The position numbers were made by a program, and so were the translations under genes. Shown here one piece after another: positions 45,834-53,202 of a stretch of DNA of 64,000 bases. Source of the DNA: Streptococcus merionis DSM 19192 (GTDB lineage: Bacteria > Bacillota > Bacilli > Lactobacillales > Streptococcaceae); the NCBI RefSeq assembly GCF_000380085.1, contig NZ_KB904555.1:62001-126000 (forward strand). Direction: 5' to 3'. How positions within the stretch are numbered: position 1 is the stretch's first letter; each line of letters begins with the position of its first letter. The notes under the pieces are model-generated. The model ran no database searches. It had not been told where the DNA came from and saw nothing but the letters and a program-made list of their open reading frames with translations.

Positions 45834-47555
45834 TCATTCCCTCTTGATTTTAAGGTACCCCCGTTCAAGTCTGGGTTTTCTTTGTTGCTCTGGGCGTGTC
45901 CTACCACTTTTAAATAAGTTATGGTTTGCCCACCCTGGTATATCATCCTTTGGTTGAAATCCTAGAGGCAACTCCCTGCCCGCTGGTGTCATCTTGGAAT
46001 GCACCACAAACGTAGACGGTAAATGCTTCCTAATCTCCCGATGCAAAGCGTTCACCTTCAGGCTAGAATGGTGTTTATAATATTCTAGGTATTCACCCCA
46101 TAGCCACCAGATGAAATAGTTGGGTAGGAACTCGCTTTCTAGTTCGTCCGTGAAAAATTCATCTACAAAACTAATAACGGGATTCATATCCTGCTGGAAT
46201 TGGTGAAGCAGTTCCCTGCTGGCTTTTGGGTTGATGTCCATGACTGGCGTTTCAATAGCTAGTTTTAGAAGATACTCCAGAACTTCTTTACGTTTGATAT
46301 AATCCTCTCGGATAGCCTTGTTAGGTTTGCCTTTGAAGGCGTTAGTAAACGGTAACACCCTGAAACGTCTATCTATTGCCCCTTTGTCCCCATCCATACG
46401 TGGAAAACCGTTTGACGATTGAATAACCGTCATCTGTAAATTAAGACTATAGGGCTTCTTGCCTTTTTCTTCAATGGTCAAAAGATCCTCAGTAGTCAAG
46501 CTGAATAGCTCAGACGTATCTTTGATAATAGCATCTTTCTGCACGTCATCCCCAATCACAACGGACTTGCCTAGTAAAATGGATGTCGTAAACCGGCTTT
46601 TTTCTAGTCCTGTGATTTTCAGACTGGCCACATTGTCCAAGCCTACCAAGTTGATGATCAGTTGCTGAAGCGTTCCCTTACCAGTTCCACCCTCTCCATA
46701 GAGCCAAAAGATTTTTTTAAGCGGTAAACCAGTCACACATGCCCTAATCATTTGTAAAGCTAACTGATAACTTTCTTCATCTTGGTCAAATAGCTCTAGT
46801 AACCACCCTTCAGGCGTCCAGCCGTTAATATTTGGTTGCTGGGCATTCGGGTTGTAATTTGTGTCAATTTTTCGGATGACCGCAACTGTTGGATTAAATT
46901 CACTGAATTGATTAGTACGGTGATTATAGAGACAATTGCCAAACGCTGTAAATTCATTCTGATTCGTCCTCAGTGGACTTTTACGGCCAATCTTATATAA
47001 TACATCTTCGGCTTGTCTTTCGCTAAAGACTGGATTTATTAAGCTGATTAAATCCTTCATCAGCTCATTATCCTCTAAGTAATAACCTTTGTCTGGATTG
47101 TAAAAATACAGTGGCGCACGCTGGTTTTTGGTTGCTGGTTGAATACGGATGAAACGGATGGATTTTTTAAGCATCAGGGCAACCCCTAGCGGATCTTTAG
47201 GAATAGCTTTCTTTTCGGCTTCTTGAGCTTTTTTCTTAATGTCGTTCTCAGCCTTCTGCCGTCTCAGATCGCCGTGCGGATGTTGTCGCCTCTCCCCATT
47301 GGCATAGTCCTTTTCATCCTGTTCAATTTCCTTAATCTTAATGATATAGTCAGGGTCATTCTTGGCTTCCTCATAAGCCTGGTCATAAGCTTCTTTTCTC
47401 AGACGCTCAATCTCATTATAGAGCTGTCCCTTTACATTTTTAAAAGTCTTAAAATATGTCTCAACCTTTTCTTTTTCTGGGACTTGATTGCCATCTACCG
47501 TTTTGGGCAGTTCGTCATCCTTTAAAATTTTATTAACAATTTCTTCCTTATCCAA
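45834..47555 (-). CDS. D5-type primase-helicase (phage/plasmid P4 family)
   Basis: 573 residues. The N-terminal 150 are charged helices. A D5_N-like region (about 200-290) is followed by an SF3 helicase with Walker A GEGGTGKGT (about 302) and Walker B VVIGDD, then sensor VIQSSNGFPR and DRRFRVLPF. The C-terminal region may bind DNA. This is the replication initiator of the island, next to iterons. It overlaps the preceding gene by 8 bases. Confidence 0.87.
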   Translation of the reverse strand: MDKEEIVNKILKDDELPKTVDGNQVPEKEKVETYFKTFKNVKGQLYNEIERLRKEAYDQAYEEAKNDPDYIIKIKEIEQDEKDYANGERRQHPHGDLRRQKAENDIKKKAQEAEKKAIPKDPLGVALMLKKSIRFIRIQPATKNQRAPLYFYNPDKGYYLEDNELMKDLISLINPVFSERQAEDVLYKIGRKSPLRTNQNEFTAFGNCLYNHRTNQFSEFNPTVAVIRKIDTNYNPNAQQPNINGWTPEGWLLELFDQDEESYQLALQMIRACVTGLPLKKIFWLYGEGGTGKGTLQQLIINLVGLDNVASLKITGLEKSRFTTSILLGKSVVIGDDVQKDAIIKDTSELFSLTTEDLLTIEEKGKKPYSLNLQMTVIQSSNGFPRMDGDKGAIDRRFRVLPFTNAFKGKPNKAIREDYIKRKEVLEYLLKLAIETPVMDINPKASRELLHQFQQDMNPVISFVDEFFTDELESEFLPNYFIWWLWGEYLEYYKHHSSLKVNALHREIRKHLPSTFVVHSKMTPAGRELPLGFQPKDDIPGWANHNLFKSGRTRPEQQRKPRLERGYLKIKRE

Positions 47556-48066
47556 GCTCTACCTCCTTATATATCCTTTTCATTGTTGCTAGAAAATGCC
47601 CTGCTAGGCCTTTCCGTCTAACAATAGCACTAAATACCTGTGTGACCTGCTCAAAGTCATAGCCGTGTAAAAACATCAGCTTAATGAGTGCTGTCGTGTC
47701 CTGCTTGGTGTATAGCCCTGTGGTGATGGTATCAAATAACCAGCCGTTAAATGGCAAGTACTGGCCTTCTCTAGTCTTGGTTAGCTTGTTACCCTCTAAG
47801 TCGTCTAATATACCTATCAAGTCACCACTTGCCAAAGCTATCGGATAATCTCTAACCACTTGCCAGCTATTCAGCTTGATTAATCTATCTACAACCTTGA
47901 CCATCAAGCCCTTGTAATAGAAATCTACTAAACAGCTATCCAGCGGTTCAAGATACAAAAATTTGAAGTGCTGGCCATTCTTTAAAACCCTAGTCGGTGT
48001 CTGTTTGAGAAAGCTAAATAGCTGTAATTTATCCTGTGAGATAATGAGTTCAATAATTCTGTACAT
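47548..48066 (-). CDS. Island replication-associated protein
   Basis: 172 residues, no membrane segment. It reads LFSFLKQTPTRVLKNGQHFK and LEPLDSCLVDFYYKGLMVKV, and ends in helices (VFSAIVRRKGLAGHFLATMK). In PICIs and small phage satellites the gene before the helicase is often a primase-like or loader protein; no catalytic motif is certain here. Confidence 0.55.
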   Translation of the reverse strand: MYRIIELIISQDKLQLFSFLKQTPTRVLKNGQHFKFLYLEPLDSCLVDFYYKGLMVKVVDRLIKLNSWQVVRDYPIALASGDLIGILDDLEGNKLTKTREGQYLPFNGWLFDTITTGLYTKQDTTALIKLMFLHGYDFEQVTQVFSAIVRRKGLAGHFLATMKRIYKEVELG

Positions 48067-48070
48067 GTCA

Positions 48071-48211
48071 TCACCTCTTACGCTTCTTTTGCAAACGCTT
48101 TTGAGCTTTACGCCTTTCTACTTCCTCAATTGTCAAGCGCCTATCCTTAATGTTGCTCTCTTGGCCAATCTTCAGATTACGCAATGCAGGGTGTTTTAAG
48201 TATCTAGTCAT
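48071..48211 (-). CDS. Small basic island protein (46 aa)
   Basis: 46 residues (MTRYLKHPALRNLKIG through IKDRRLTIEEVERRKAQKR, ending in a lysine/arginine tail). GGAGTGG lies before the ATG, and the stop is five bases before the next start. It is strongly basic at the C-terminus, so nucleic-acid or protein binding is plausible. Function unknown. Confidence 0.6.
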   Translation of the reverse strand: MTRYLKHPALRNLKIGQESNIKDRRLTIEEVERRKAQKRLQKKRKR

Positions 48212-48222
48212 TTTCCACTCCT

Positions 48223-48489
48223 TTAGTCTACCGTTAGAAAGTTATAAACATCACTTTTGCGGTAATAAATTTTCTTGCTTTTATCAAATGGTGACTGATA
48301 TGGCCTTAATCCCCGCTTGACCCATCTGTTCAATGTCGTTGCACTAATTCCAAGTTTTTTCTTTAAGTCATCATGAGCAATTAAGTCCCAACCATCATTA
48401 TGTTGGCGTTCTAGCTCTAGCCTCTTTTCAAGATGAGCATCAACTTTGGCTAAAAACTCCAATTCGGCTTCTCGCGATAATATATGCAT
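48223..48489 (-). CDS. AlpA/excisionase-like HTH protein
   Basis: 88 residues. A C-terminal MerR-like winged helix: IAHDDLKKKLGISATTLNRW, then VKRGLRPYQSPFDKSKKIYY and RKSDVYNFL. This is the HTH_17 pattern of excisionases and of AlpA-type activators in phage satellites. It may direct excision with the integrase or activate the packaging genes. Confidence 0.72.
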   Translation of the reverse strand: MHILSREAELEFLAKVDAHLEKRLELERQHNDGWDLIAHDDLKKKLGISATTLNRWVKRGLRPYQSPFDKSKKIYYRKSDVYNFLTVD

Positions 48490-48492
48490 GCT

Positions 48493-48687
48493 TTACCTCC
48501 TCAAAAAACTATGAATGATCCACGGTGTAACCTGTGGCATTTCCTGCACTGGTTCGGCCTCTGGTTGCTCAATCGTTAGCATAATTGGCCGTGTCCATAA
48601 ATAGATGACTAACGGGATCAGTACCGAAAACAGTATGATATACTGTTCTGGGGTTAGGTTGAGTTCTTGCATGTCAAATCTCCTCAC
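48493..48687 (-). CDS. Small membrane protein of the island
   Basis: 64 residues with one transmembrane helix, YIILFSVLIPLVIYLWT, near residues 16-34. The C-terminal part is proline/glutamate-rich (IEQPEAEPVQEMPQVTPW). It overlaps the upstream gene by 14 bases. Unknown function; single-helix island proteins can act in superinfection exclusion (speculative). Confidence 0.55.
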   Translation of the reverse strand: MRRFDMQELNLTPEQYIILFSVLIPLVIYLWTRPIMLTIEQPEAEPVQEMPQVTPWIIHSFLRR

Positions 48688-48877
48688 GGTGTTTCTTGCT
48701 TAGGCTTTCATGCTCTGCCTTTAAGTCTTTCAATGCATATCGTACAGTGTTAATAATGGCCATGTCAGTAGCATTCCCAAAACCTGTACCAACTAAGTCA
48801 AGAGTTCCCTGAAGATCCGCTAACTGACCAAGCAAGCCCTCGTAATCGACTAGAATATCATTAGCTTTATTTGTCAT
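48674..48877 (-). CDS. Island hypothetical protein
   Basis: 67 residues, soluble and helical (MTNKANDILVDYEGLLGQLA; later KDLKAEHESLSKKHREEI). Overlaps both neighbours by about 11-14 bases. No family recognised. Confidence 0.55.
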   Translation of the reverse strand: MTNKANDILVDYEGLLGQLADLQGTLDLVGTGFGNATDMAIINTVRYALKDLKAEHESLSKKHREEI

Positions 48878-49184
48878 GCTTCAAAGCCTCCAGTTCTCTA
48901 GCGTTGTCATTGTTCAACAATAAAAAGGCGATTTCATCTAATTTTTTGAAAAGTTTTTTGTTCTGAGAATAAGCAGTATCGATGTACTTCCTCATCATCC
49001 AAAGCGCCACAGTTGAATCTTTACCCATAGCAAACTCTGGGCCATCTAAAACTATGTTATTCATCTCTAGACTGTTCATGATGCCTGTTAATTCATCGCC
49101 CAAGCCCTCTAACTGTTTGGGGCTGAGTAGTACTGTCCTAGGTTGTTCTGGTTTTGTCTTAGTTGATTTAGTTGTATCTGTCAT
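48867..49184 (-). CDS. Island hypothetical protein
   Basis: 105 residues, with a Thr/Lys-rich N-terminus (MTDTTKSTKTKPEQPRT) and then helical segments. GAGGTAAA lies before the ATG. Unknown function. A phage-type accessory protein is likely from position. Confidence 0.55.
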   Translation of the reverse strand: MTDTTKSTKTKPEQPRTVLLSPKQLEGLGDELTGIMNSLEMNNIVLDGPEFAMGKDSTVALWMMRKYIDTAYSQNKKLFKKLDEIAFLLLNNDNARELEALKHDK

Positions 49185-49492
49185 GTTGCTTTACCTCGCT
49201 ATATTTTAATGATCTGTGTAATGGCCCTAGGGGCTTTTTCCTGATTTTAAAGACTTGTTTCTTGCTATACTCGATTTTCTTATACAGATTTTAATAGCCT
49301 AGACTATCCCCAGTGGTCTAGCCACCTCAGACTTACCAGGTTGCCCCGTGGTCGTGTAAGCCTGCGCCAAAATAATAGCCTAGCTGTGTGTAATTTTCTT
49401 AGGGTGGTTTAGTTTTCACTAATGGCAATACCAGCACCTAGTACTTTTATTCTTCCCATTTTTAAGGGGTAGCGCCCTCCGTCTGGATATGG

Positions 49493-49600
49493 TATAATGG
49501 TTGTACTAAAATCCCTTTAATAATAGCTTGCCTGCTATTTGTGGTTTTTAGTTATGTCTTAAAGCCTTGCTGATTTGGTCGTCTGCATAAGGCTTTTTTT
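49493..49600 (+). ncRNA. Candidate island small RNA
   Basis: An extended -10 TGGTATAAT (TATAAT 49493-49498) predicts a transcript from about 49505. A hairpin AAAGCCTT/AAGGCTTTTTTT at 49561-49600 ends it, giving about 96 nucleotides with no credible coding frame. Its first 31 bases recur just before the integrase gene (51809-51840). It is antisense to nothing and points away from the leftward operon. Expression is untested. Confidence 0.5.
49505..49535 (+). repeat. 31-base direct repeat, copy 1 (copy 2 at 51809-51840)
   Basis: CTAAAATCCC, one to two T-rich bases, then AATAATAGCTTGCCTGCT is present here and at 51809-51840, differing by a single extra C. Copy 1 starts at the predicted 5' end of the small RNA; copy 2 is in the integrase leader. 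Confidence 0.85.
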
Positions 49601-49605
49601 GTTGT

Positions 49606-50016
49606 CTATGCGTAAATTTCTGTCAGCTCCTTAAAGACTTGATCAGGGGTTTTATTCATAGCTTTTTGCTGTAATTCCATAGCTTTCAAGCGGTCGCTAT
49701 CTTTAGCGGTTGCTTTTTCTATGATTTCCTGTGTAGCCAGTACCTGCTTAAAGTAAGTATCTAGCTTCAGGCGCTTGCCCTCGCTGATTTCTTTCTCTTC
49801 GATTTCTTTGTTTCGCATTTTGAAATTAGTCAGCTCGCCCGTCTCATTGTCTAGCTTGTACGAGATAGCCCCACGGCTACGCCATACCGCTAGCCGTTGC
49901 TTAATATCTGCGATATCCCAACCCATTAGACTATTTTCAAGGTCTTCTAAGATAATAAAGCCGTTAGCATCGTAAATCTGGGCTAGTAGCTTTTGTGTGA
50001 ATGGTGTTCGTGTCAT
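49606..50016 (-). CDS. Island hypothetical protein (winged-helix-like)
   Basis: 136 residues (AAGGAGAG before the ATG). It begins FTQKLLAQIYDANGFIILED, then LKQRLAVWRSRGAISYKLDN, which could form a small winged-helix fold; a charged helix and short tail follow. Second gene of the leftward operon after the Cro-like gene. Function not recognised. Confidence 0.55.
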   Translation of the reverse strand: MTRTPFTQKLLAQIYDANGFIILEDLENSLMGWDIADIKQRLAVWRSRGAISYKLDNETGELTNFKMRNKEIEEKEISEGKRLKLDTYFKQVLATQEIIEKATAKDSDRLKAMELQQKAMNKTPDQVFKELTEIYA

Positions 50017-50028
50017 TTGTCGCTCTCC

Positions 50029-50214
50029 TTAATAATCTTCTGCTAGCCATTCCATAGCTTTAGCGTAGACACTGTTCTTGACTTCGCCACCCTCGCACAA
50101 TTTGCGATAGGTAACCTGCGTCACTCCAATTTCTTCGCCGGCTTCTTTAGCAGTCAATCGCTTGTCTGCTTGTTTTCGGCGGATTGCTTTTGCTTGTTTT
50201 GAGGTAATAAGCAT
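50029..50214 (-). CDS. Cro-like HTH protein of the island switch
   Basis: 61 residues with an HTH: DKRLTAKEAGEEIGVTQVTY then RKLCEGGEVKNSVYAKAM. It is the first gene of the leftward operon, divergent from the repressor gene, with AAAGGAG before ATG. It corresponds to the Cro/Str position in SaPI-type islands and probably turns down the repressor after induction. Confidence 0.7.
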   Translation of the reverse strand: MLITSKQAKAIRRKQADKRLTAKEAGEEIGVTQVTYRKLCEGGEVKNSVYAKAMEWLAEDY

Positions 50215-50241
50215 GTTGGTAACTCCTTTCTAAATAATAAC

Positions 50242-50351
50242 TAACATTTTTTGTTAGTGATTGTATTTTACTAACTTTATTTGTTATTGTCAACCCCTAA
50301 ATAACAAAAAATGTTAAAAATATTGAAAATAATATCTTTTTACTATATAAT
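50242..50351. promoter_or_regulatory. Divergent promoter region with three phased repressor operators
   Basis: Three 15-bp palindromes TAAC(A/T)-N5-TGTTA start at 50242, 50272 and 50302, exactly 30 bases apart. The leftward promoter is TTGACA (50293-50288 minus), 17 bases, TAAAAT (50270-50265); the middle operator fills its spacer. The rightward promoter is TTGAAA (50323), 17 bases, TATAAT (50346-50351), with the third operator just upstream. A repressor bound at all three would shut the leftward operon and tune its own gene. Confidence 0.85.
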
Positions 50352-50370
50352 GAATTTGAGGTAATAAGTT

Positions 50371-50796
50371 ATGAATAGATTAAAAGAATTGAGACAAGAA
50401 AAAAATGCTAAGCAAGAAGACTTAGCAGAAGTTGCCAGCGTATCAGCTATGACTATATCCCGTTGGGAAAATGGAGAAAGTCAAATTAAACCAGACAAAG
50501 CCCAAACACTGGCTGATTATTTTGGAGTGAGTGTGGCGTATTTGTTGGGTTATGAGGAAGCTGATACTCTGGAGAATATACTAAAAGAGGCTGAAGAATA
50601 CCTAGGATTAACAGAAGAAGACTTGCTAGCACAAGACTACACTTCAAAAATCAAAATCGCTTTAACCGAAATGTCCAATATCCCTATATTAAAGAATGAG
50701 ATTATATATAATTTAGATTTTTTGTCATTTGATAATTTAAAAGCTATTAATCAAATTGTCCGTGATTTACCTAAAAAAGAAGATACAGACAACTAA
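50371..50796 (+). CDS. Island repressor (CI/Stl-like XRE regulator)
   Basis: 141 residues. N-terminal HTH_3: LRQEKNAKQEDLAEVASVSA, then MTISRWENGESQIKP at about 7-60. The C-terminal half is helical with no visible S24 peptidase motif, so induction probably depends on a helper-phage antirepressor protein rather than RecA cleavage, as with SaPI Stl (inference). It is divergent from the Cro-like gene over three operators. Confidence 0.8.
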   Translation: MNRLKELRQEKNAKQEDLAEVASVSAMTISRWENGESQIKPDKAQTLADYFGVSVAYLLGYEEADTLENILKEAEEYLGLTEEDLLAQDYTSKIKIALTEMSNIPILKNEIIYNLDFLSFDNLKAINQIVRDLPKKEDTDN

Positions 50797-50880
50797 CCCC
50801 CTTCCCATCATCAGGCGATAAACAAATCAAGATTTTCGCCCTTATCGAGGTGGATAAGGCGGTCTAAAGAGGAAAAAGAA

Positions 50881-51168
50881 ATGGAAAAAGGGTTTTTACA
50901 CCAACAAAAAGGCTTACAAGCCTACTCTGATAAAAATTTTTCACTAGCAGAAAAAGAATTAAATACTGCTATATCACTTGGCTTTGTTTCTCCAGGGGCC
51001 GTTAGAAAACTTGCTACGCTTTACAGAAAACAGAAAGAATACAATAAGGAAGTCAAATTGTTAGAATTAGCAATTGTTGAAATCCCTAAAAGTAAAGAAT
51101 TCCATAAGACTGATCTATCTTATTTCCGTGATAGGTTATTGAAGGCTCGGAAATTACTTAAAATCTAA
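50881..51168 (+). CDS. TPR-like small island protein
   Basis: 95 residues: GLQAYSDKNFSLAEKELNTA, then AVRKLATLYRKQKEYNKEVK and LLELAIVEIPKSKEF, two to three degenerate TPR helices. GAGGAAAAAGAA lies upstream. It follows the repressor at 80 bases and is probably cotranscribed. Function unknown; protein-protein binding is likely. Confidence 0.55.
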   Translation: MEKGFLHQQKGLQAYSDKNFSLAEKELNTAISLGFVSPGAVRKLATLYRKQKEYNKEVKLLELAIVEIPKSKEFHKTDLSYFRDRLLKARKLLKI

Positions 51169-51276
51169 CCCTATCTATACGGGTACAGTTCTACTTTTCA
51201 CTACGCCTATCAGTGAACCATTTTTCTGGTACTATCATATTTTTCCCACATTTTGCGTTTATCTGCGCATTCATAC

Positions 51277-51376
51277 TTGACTTTGGGGACTTGCTAGGGT
51301 TATAATAATCTCACAAGTGATGAGAGTTTGCATCTGCAAACAAAAAAACCCCAACGTTCCAGCGTTGAGGGTTTTC
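51277..51376 (+). ncRNA. Antisense antitoxin RNA (RNA II-like) of an Fst-type locus
   Basis: TTGACT (51277-51282), 18 bases, TATAAT (51301-51306). The RNA would run from about 51313 to the shared terminator at 51346-51376, about 65 nucleotides. Bases 51317-51338 match the plus strand over the toxin start (51491-51512) in 18 of 22 positions, so this RNA can pair with the toxin ribosome-binding region. Convergent layout and direct repeats copy the par locus of plasmid pAD1. Confidence 0.8.
51346..51376. terminator. Bidirectional terminator shared by toxin mRNA and antitoxin RNA
   Basis: AACCCCAACG pairs with CGTTGAGGGTT (loop TTCCAG), with A-run and T-run flanks on both strands. Confidence 0.85.
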
Positions 51377-51414
51377 TTTTGGCTCTTTAGCTATCTCTAG
51401 CTATCGCCTTGGGC

Positions 51415-51507
51415 TCATTTCTTGCGTGAGTTGAGCCAATACTCAAACAATGCTGTGAGGATAGCCACAAGCAAAGGTGCAAGAAACAATGTGATGAGTT
51501 GTTGCAT
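51415..51507 (-). CDS. Fst/Ldr-family type I toxin (30 aa)
   Basis: 30 residues, beginning MQQLITLFLAPLLVAILTAL and ending in a tyrosine/tryptophan and basic tail (EYWLNSRKK): one hydrophobic helix with charged end, as in Fst. The second ATG of GTGAATGCGGATG is used (51507); the first (51513) adds two residues. The Shine-Dalgarno AAAGGGGG is sequestered by CCCCTTT upstream (stem), the Fst translational control. It permeabilises the cell membrane when not silenced, which is the known family effect. It is too short for usual gene callers. Confidence 0.82.
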   Translation of the reverse strand: MQQLITLFLAPLLVAILTALFEYWLNSRKK

Positions 51508-51545
51508 CCGCATTCACCCCCTTTCTATCCCAAAGGGGCAAAGCC

Positions 51546-51573
51546 ATTATACCAAAACCCCACTAACTGACAA
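51546..51573 (-). promoter_or_regulatory. Promoter of the Fst-type toxin mRNA
   Basis: On the minus strand TTGTCA (51573-51568), 16 bases, TATAAT (51551-51546). The leader from about 51539 contains the CCCCTTT/AAAGGGG stem that masks the ribosome site. Confidence 0.75.
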
Positions 51574-51675
51574 GGCTCTAAAAAGTCTTCTAAGCCGTTT
51601 CAGACTGCCCTGGCACATTTCCCCCATCCAACCCAAAACAAACGAAATAGGGCATTCTCGTAGCTTCTGGGACGC

Positions 51676-51772
51676 AAAAAAAGCCCTTAGAGTTTTCCAC
51701 GCTCCAGGACTTTAAAAAATAGATTATTATACCACAATTTCTATTGTTTTATTTTCGGACATTAATCCGATT
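51676..51772 (-). ncRNA. Second candidate small RNA near the integrase
   Basis: Minus-strand promoters: TTGAGG (51807-51802), 17 bases, TATAAT (51784-51779), and a second extended -10 TGGTATAAT (51731-51726). A hairpin AAGTCCT/AGGGCTT with T7 at 51676-51713 ends it, giving about 45 or 97 nucleotides. It overlaps the palindrome TAATCCGATTACGGATATTA at 51764-51783. No coding frame. Confidence 0.4.
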
Positions 51773-51862
51773 ACGGATATTATACCAAAATTCATGAAAA
51801 CCCTCAATCTAAAATCCCCTTTAATAATAGCTTGCCTGCTGATAGTAGAAAGAGGTTATATC

Positions 51863-53032
51863 ATGAATATCAAACAAATCACCAAGAAAAACGGAGATAC
51901 TGTCTACCGTGCCAGTGTCTACTTAGGCATTGACCAGGTAACAGGTAAGAAAGCAAGAACAACAGTTACAGCAAACACTAAAAAGGGTATTAAATTAAAG
52001 GCTAGGGAAGCCATCAATACTTTTACTAAGAATGGCCACACAACCAAAGAAAAGCCCATAGCAACCACTTATAAGGAGCTTGTCTCCCTGTGGTGGGAAA
52101 GTTACAAAAACACCATTAAGCCAAACTCTCAGCAATCCATGGAAGGTATCGTGAGACTGCATATATTGCCTGTATTTGGCGCTTACAAGCTGGATAAGCT
52201 AACTACCCCAGTTATCCAAAAACAAGTTAATAAGTGGGCTGATAGCGCTAATCAGGGCATTAAAGGAGCATACGCTAACTATAGCTTTCTAAACAATAAC
52301 AATATCAATAAGCGTATTCTTCAGTATGGCGTGACTATGCAACTATTACCATACAATCCAGCCCGTGATGTTATTGTGCCGCGTAAGCAACAGCAGAAAA
52401 AAGATAAGGTCAAGTATTTCAGTAATCAGGAACTAAAACAGTTTCTTGGCTACTTAGACACATTGGATCAATCAGATTATCAGAATCTCTTTGATGTCAC
52501 CCTATACAAGCTACTACTGGCCACCGGTTGCCGTATCGGTGAAGCCTTAGCCCTTGAATGGTCTGATATTGACCTAAAGAGCGGTACAGTAAGCATCACT
52601 AAGACCCTCAATCGATACCTGGAGACAAACACTCCTAAATCAAAGGCAGGGCTAAGAAATATTGAAATAGACAAAGCTACCGTGTTAATGCTGAAACAAT
52701 ATCAAAAACGCCAGCGTATCCAGTCCATGCAACTAGGGCGGTATGAAAAAGTGGTCTTCTCAGTCTTTACTACCAAATACGCTTATGCTTGCAATCTTAG
52801 AAAGAGACTACAAAAGCATTTTAAGGCTGCTAACGTACCTGATATTGGTTTCCACGGTTTCCGCCATACTCACGCTACCATCATGCTTTATGCTGGTATA
52901 GAAGCTAAAGACTTACAGTATAGATTAGGTCACTCCAATATCTCTATGACCTTAAATACTTACGTCCACGCCACACAAGAGGGCGCAAAAAAAGCCGTCT
53001 CTATCTTTGAGACAGCTATCAGCAATTTATAA
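51863..53032 (+). CDS. int: Tyrosine-type integrase
   Basis: 389 residues from ATG 51863 (AGAAAGAGG upstream); the longer frame is unsupported. AP2-like and SAM-like N-terminal domains (KKNGDTVYRASVYLG; YKELVSLWWESYKNT), catalytic domain with Arg in LLATGCRIGEAL, HGFRHTHAT (HxxR), LGHSNISMT, and nucleophile Tyr in LNTYVHAT. It integrates the island at the rpsD 3' end. It is at the right border, reading toward the attachment site. Confidence 0.93.
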   Translation: MNIKQITKKNGDTVYRASVYLGIDQVTGKKARTTVTANTKKGIKLKAREAINTFTKNGHTTKEKPIATTYKELVSLWWESYKNTIKPNSQQSMEGIVRLHILPVFGAYKLDKLTTPVIQKQVNKWADSANQGIKGAYANYSFLNNNNINKRILQYGVTMQLLPYNPARDVIVPRKQQQKKDKVKYFSNQELKQFLGYLDTLDQSDYQNLFDVTLYKLLLATGCRIGEALALEWSDIDLKSGTVSITKTLNRYLETNTPKSKAGLRNIEIDKATVLMLKQYQKRQRIQSMQLGRYEKVVFSVFTTKYAYACNLRKRLQKHFKAANVPDIGFHGFRHTHATIMLYAGIEAKDLQYRLGHSNISMTLNTYVHATQEGAKKAVSIFETAISNL

Positions 53033-53150
53033 ATAGTAAGGGTGTTCCACCTTGGGACTACCCTCTTACTATACAAAAATTCAGCAAAGGGTAACAAAAA
53101 GGGTAGTAAAATTAAAAAAGCACATTGGAATAACGCTCCAAAGTGCTTAA
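53033..53150. terminator. Right-end hairpins: int terminator and current rpsD terminator
   Basis: ATAGTAAGGG/CCCTCTTACTAT at 53033-53072 closes int. AAGCACATTGGA/TCCAAAGTGCTT at 53118-53149 gives a minus-strand terminator with T6, now serving rpsD. A direct arm-like repeat AAAGGGTAACAAAAAGGGTA begins at 53086. Confidence 0.75.
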
Positions 53151-53186
53151 TATCAAGGCTTTACAGCCCATCTTACCCAAATAAGT

Positions 53187-53202
53187 ATTACAACATTTTG
53201 TT
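53187..53202. repeat. Candidate right attachment site in the rpsD end
   Basis: ATTACAACATTTTGTT contains the rpsD stop and last codons; it matches the left site at 42415 in 14 of 16 positions, with CATTTTGTT in common. Confidence 0.5.

Larger units (their letters stand above)
42415..53202. mobile_element. PICI-like integrative island at the 3' end of rpsD
   Basis: A 10.8-kb element with the gene order of Gram-positive phage-inducible chromosomal islands. Integrase and repressor-side genes read right (+), while a long left-reading operon carries Cro-like, AlpA-like, primase-helicase, small-protein and TerS genes. There are no capsid, portal, large terminase, tail or lysis genes, so it would depend on a helper phage for packaging. 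It has its own candidate origin, CI-type operators, imperfect att repeats at both ends and an added type I toxin locus. Confidence 0.82.

Noticed and set aside
45710..45946. 78-codon frame over the iterons
   Set aside because: Overlaps the helicase 3' end in another frame and runs through the iteron array; no ribosome site.
49380..49480. 16-codon minus-strand frame (MGRIKVLGAGIAISEN)
   Set aside because: Too short to judge, with the purine-rich site too far from the ATG.
51422..51715. 97-codon plus-strand frame over the toxin locus
   Set aside because: No ribosome site; it runs antisense through the toxin gene and its promoter, which explain the sequence better.
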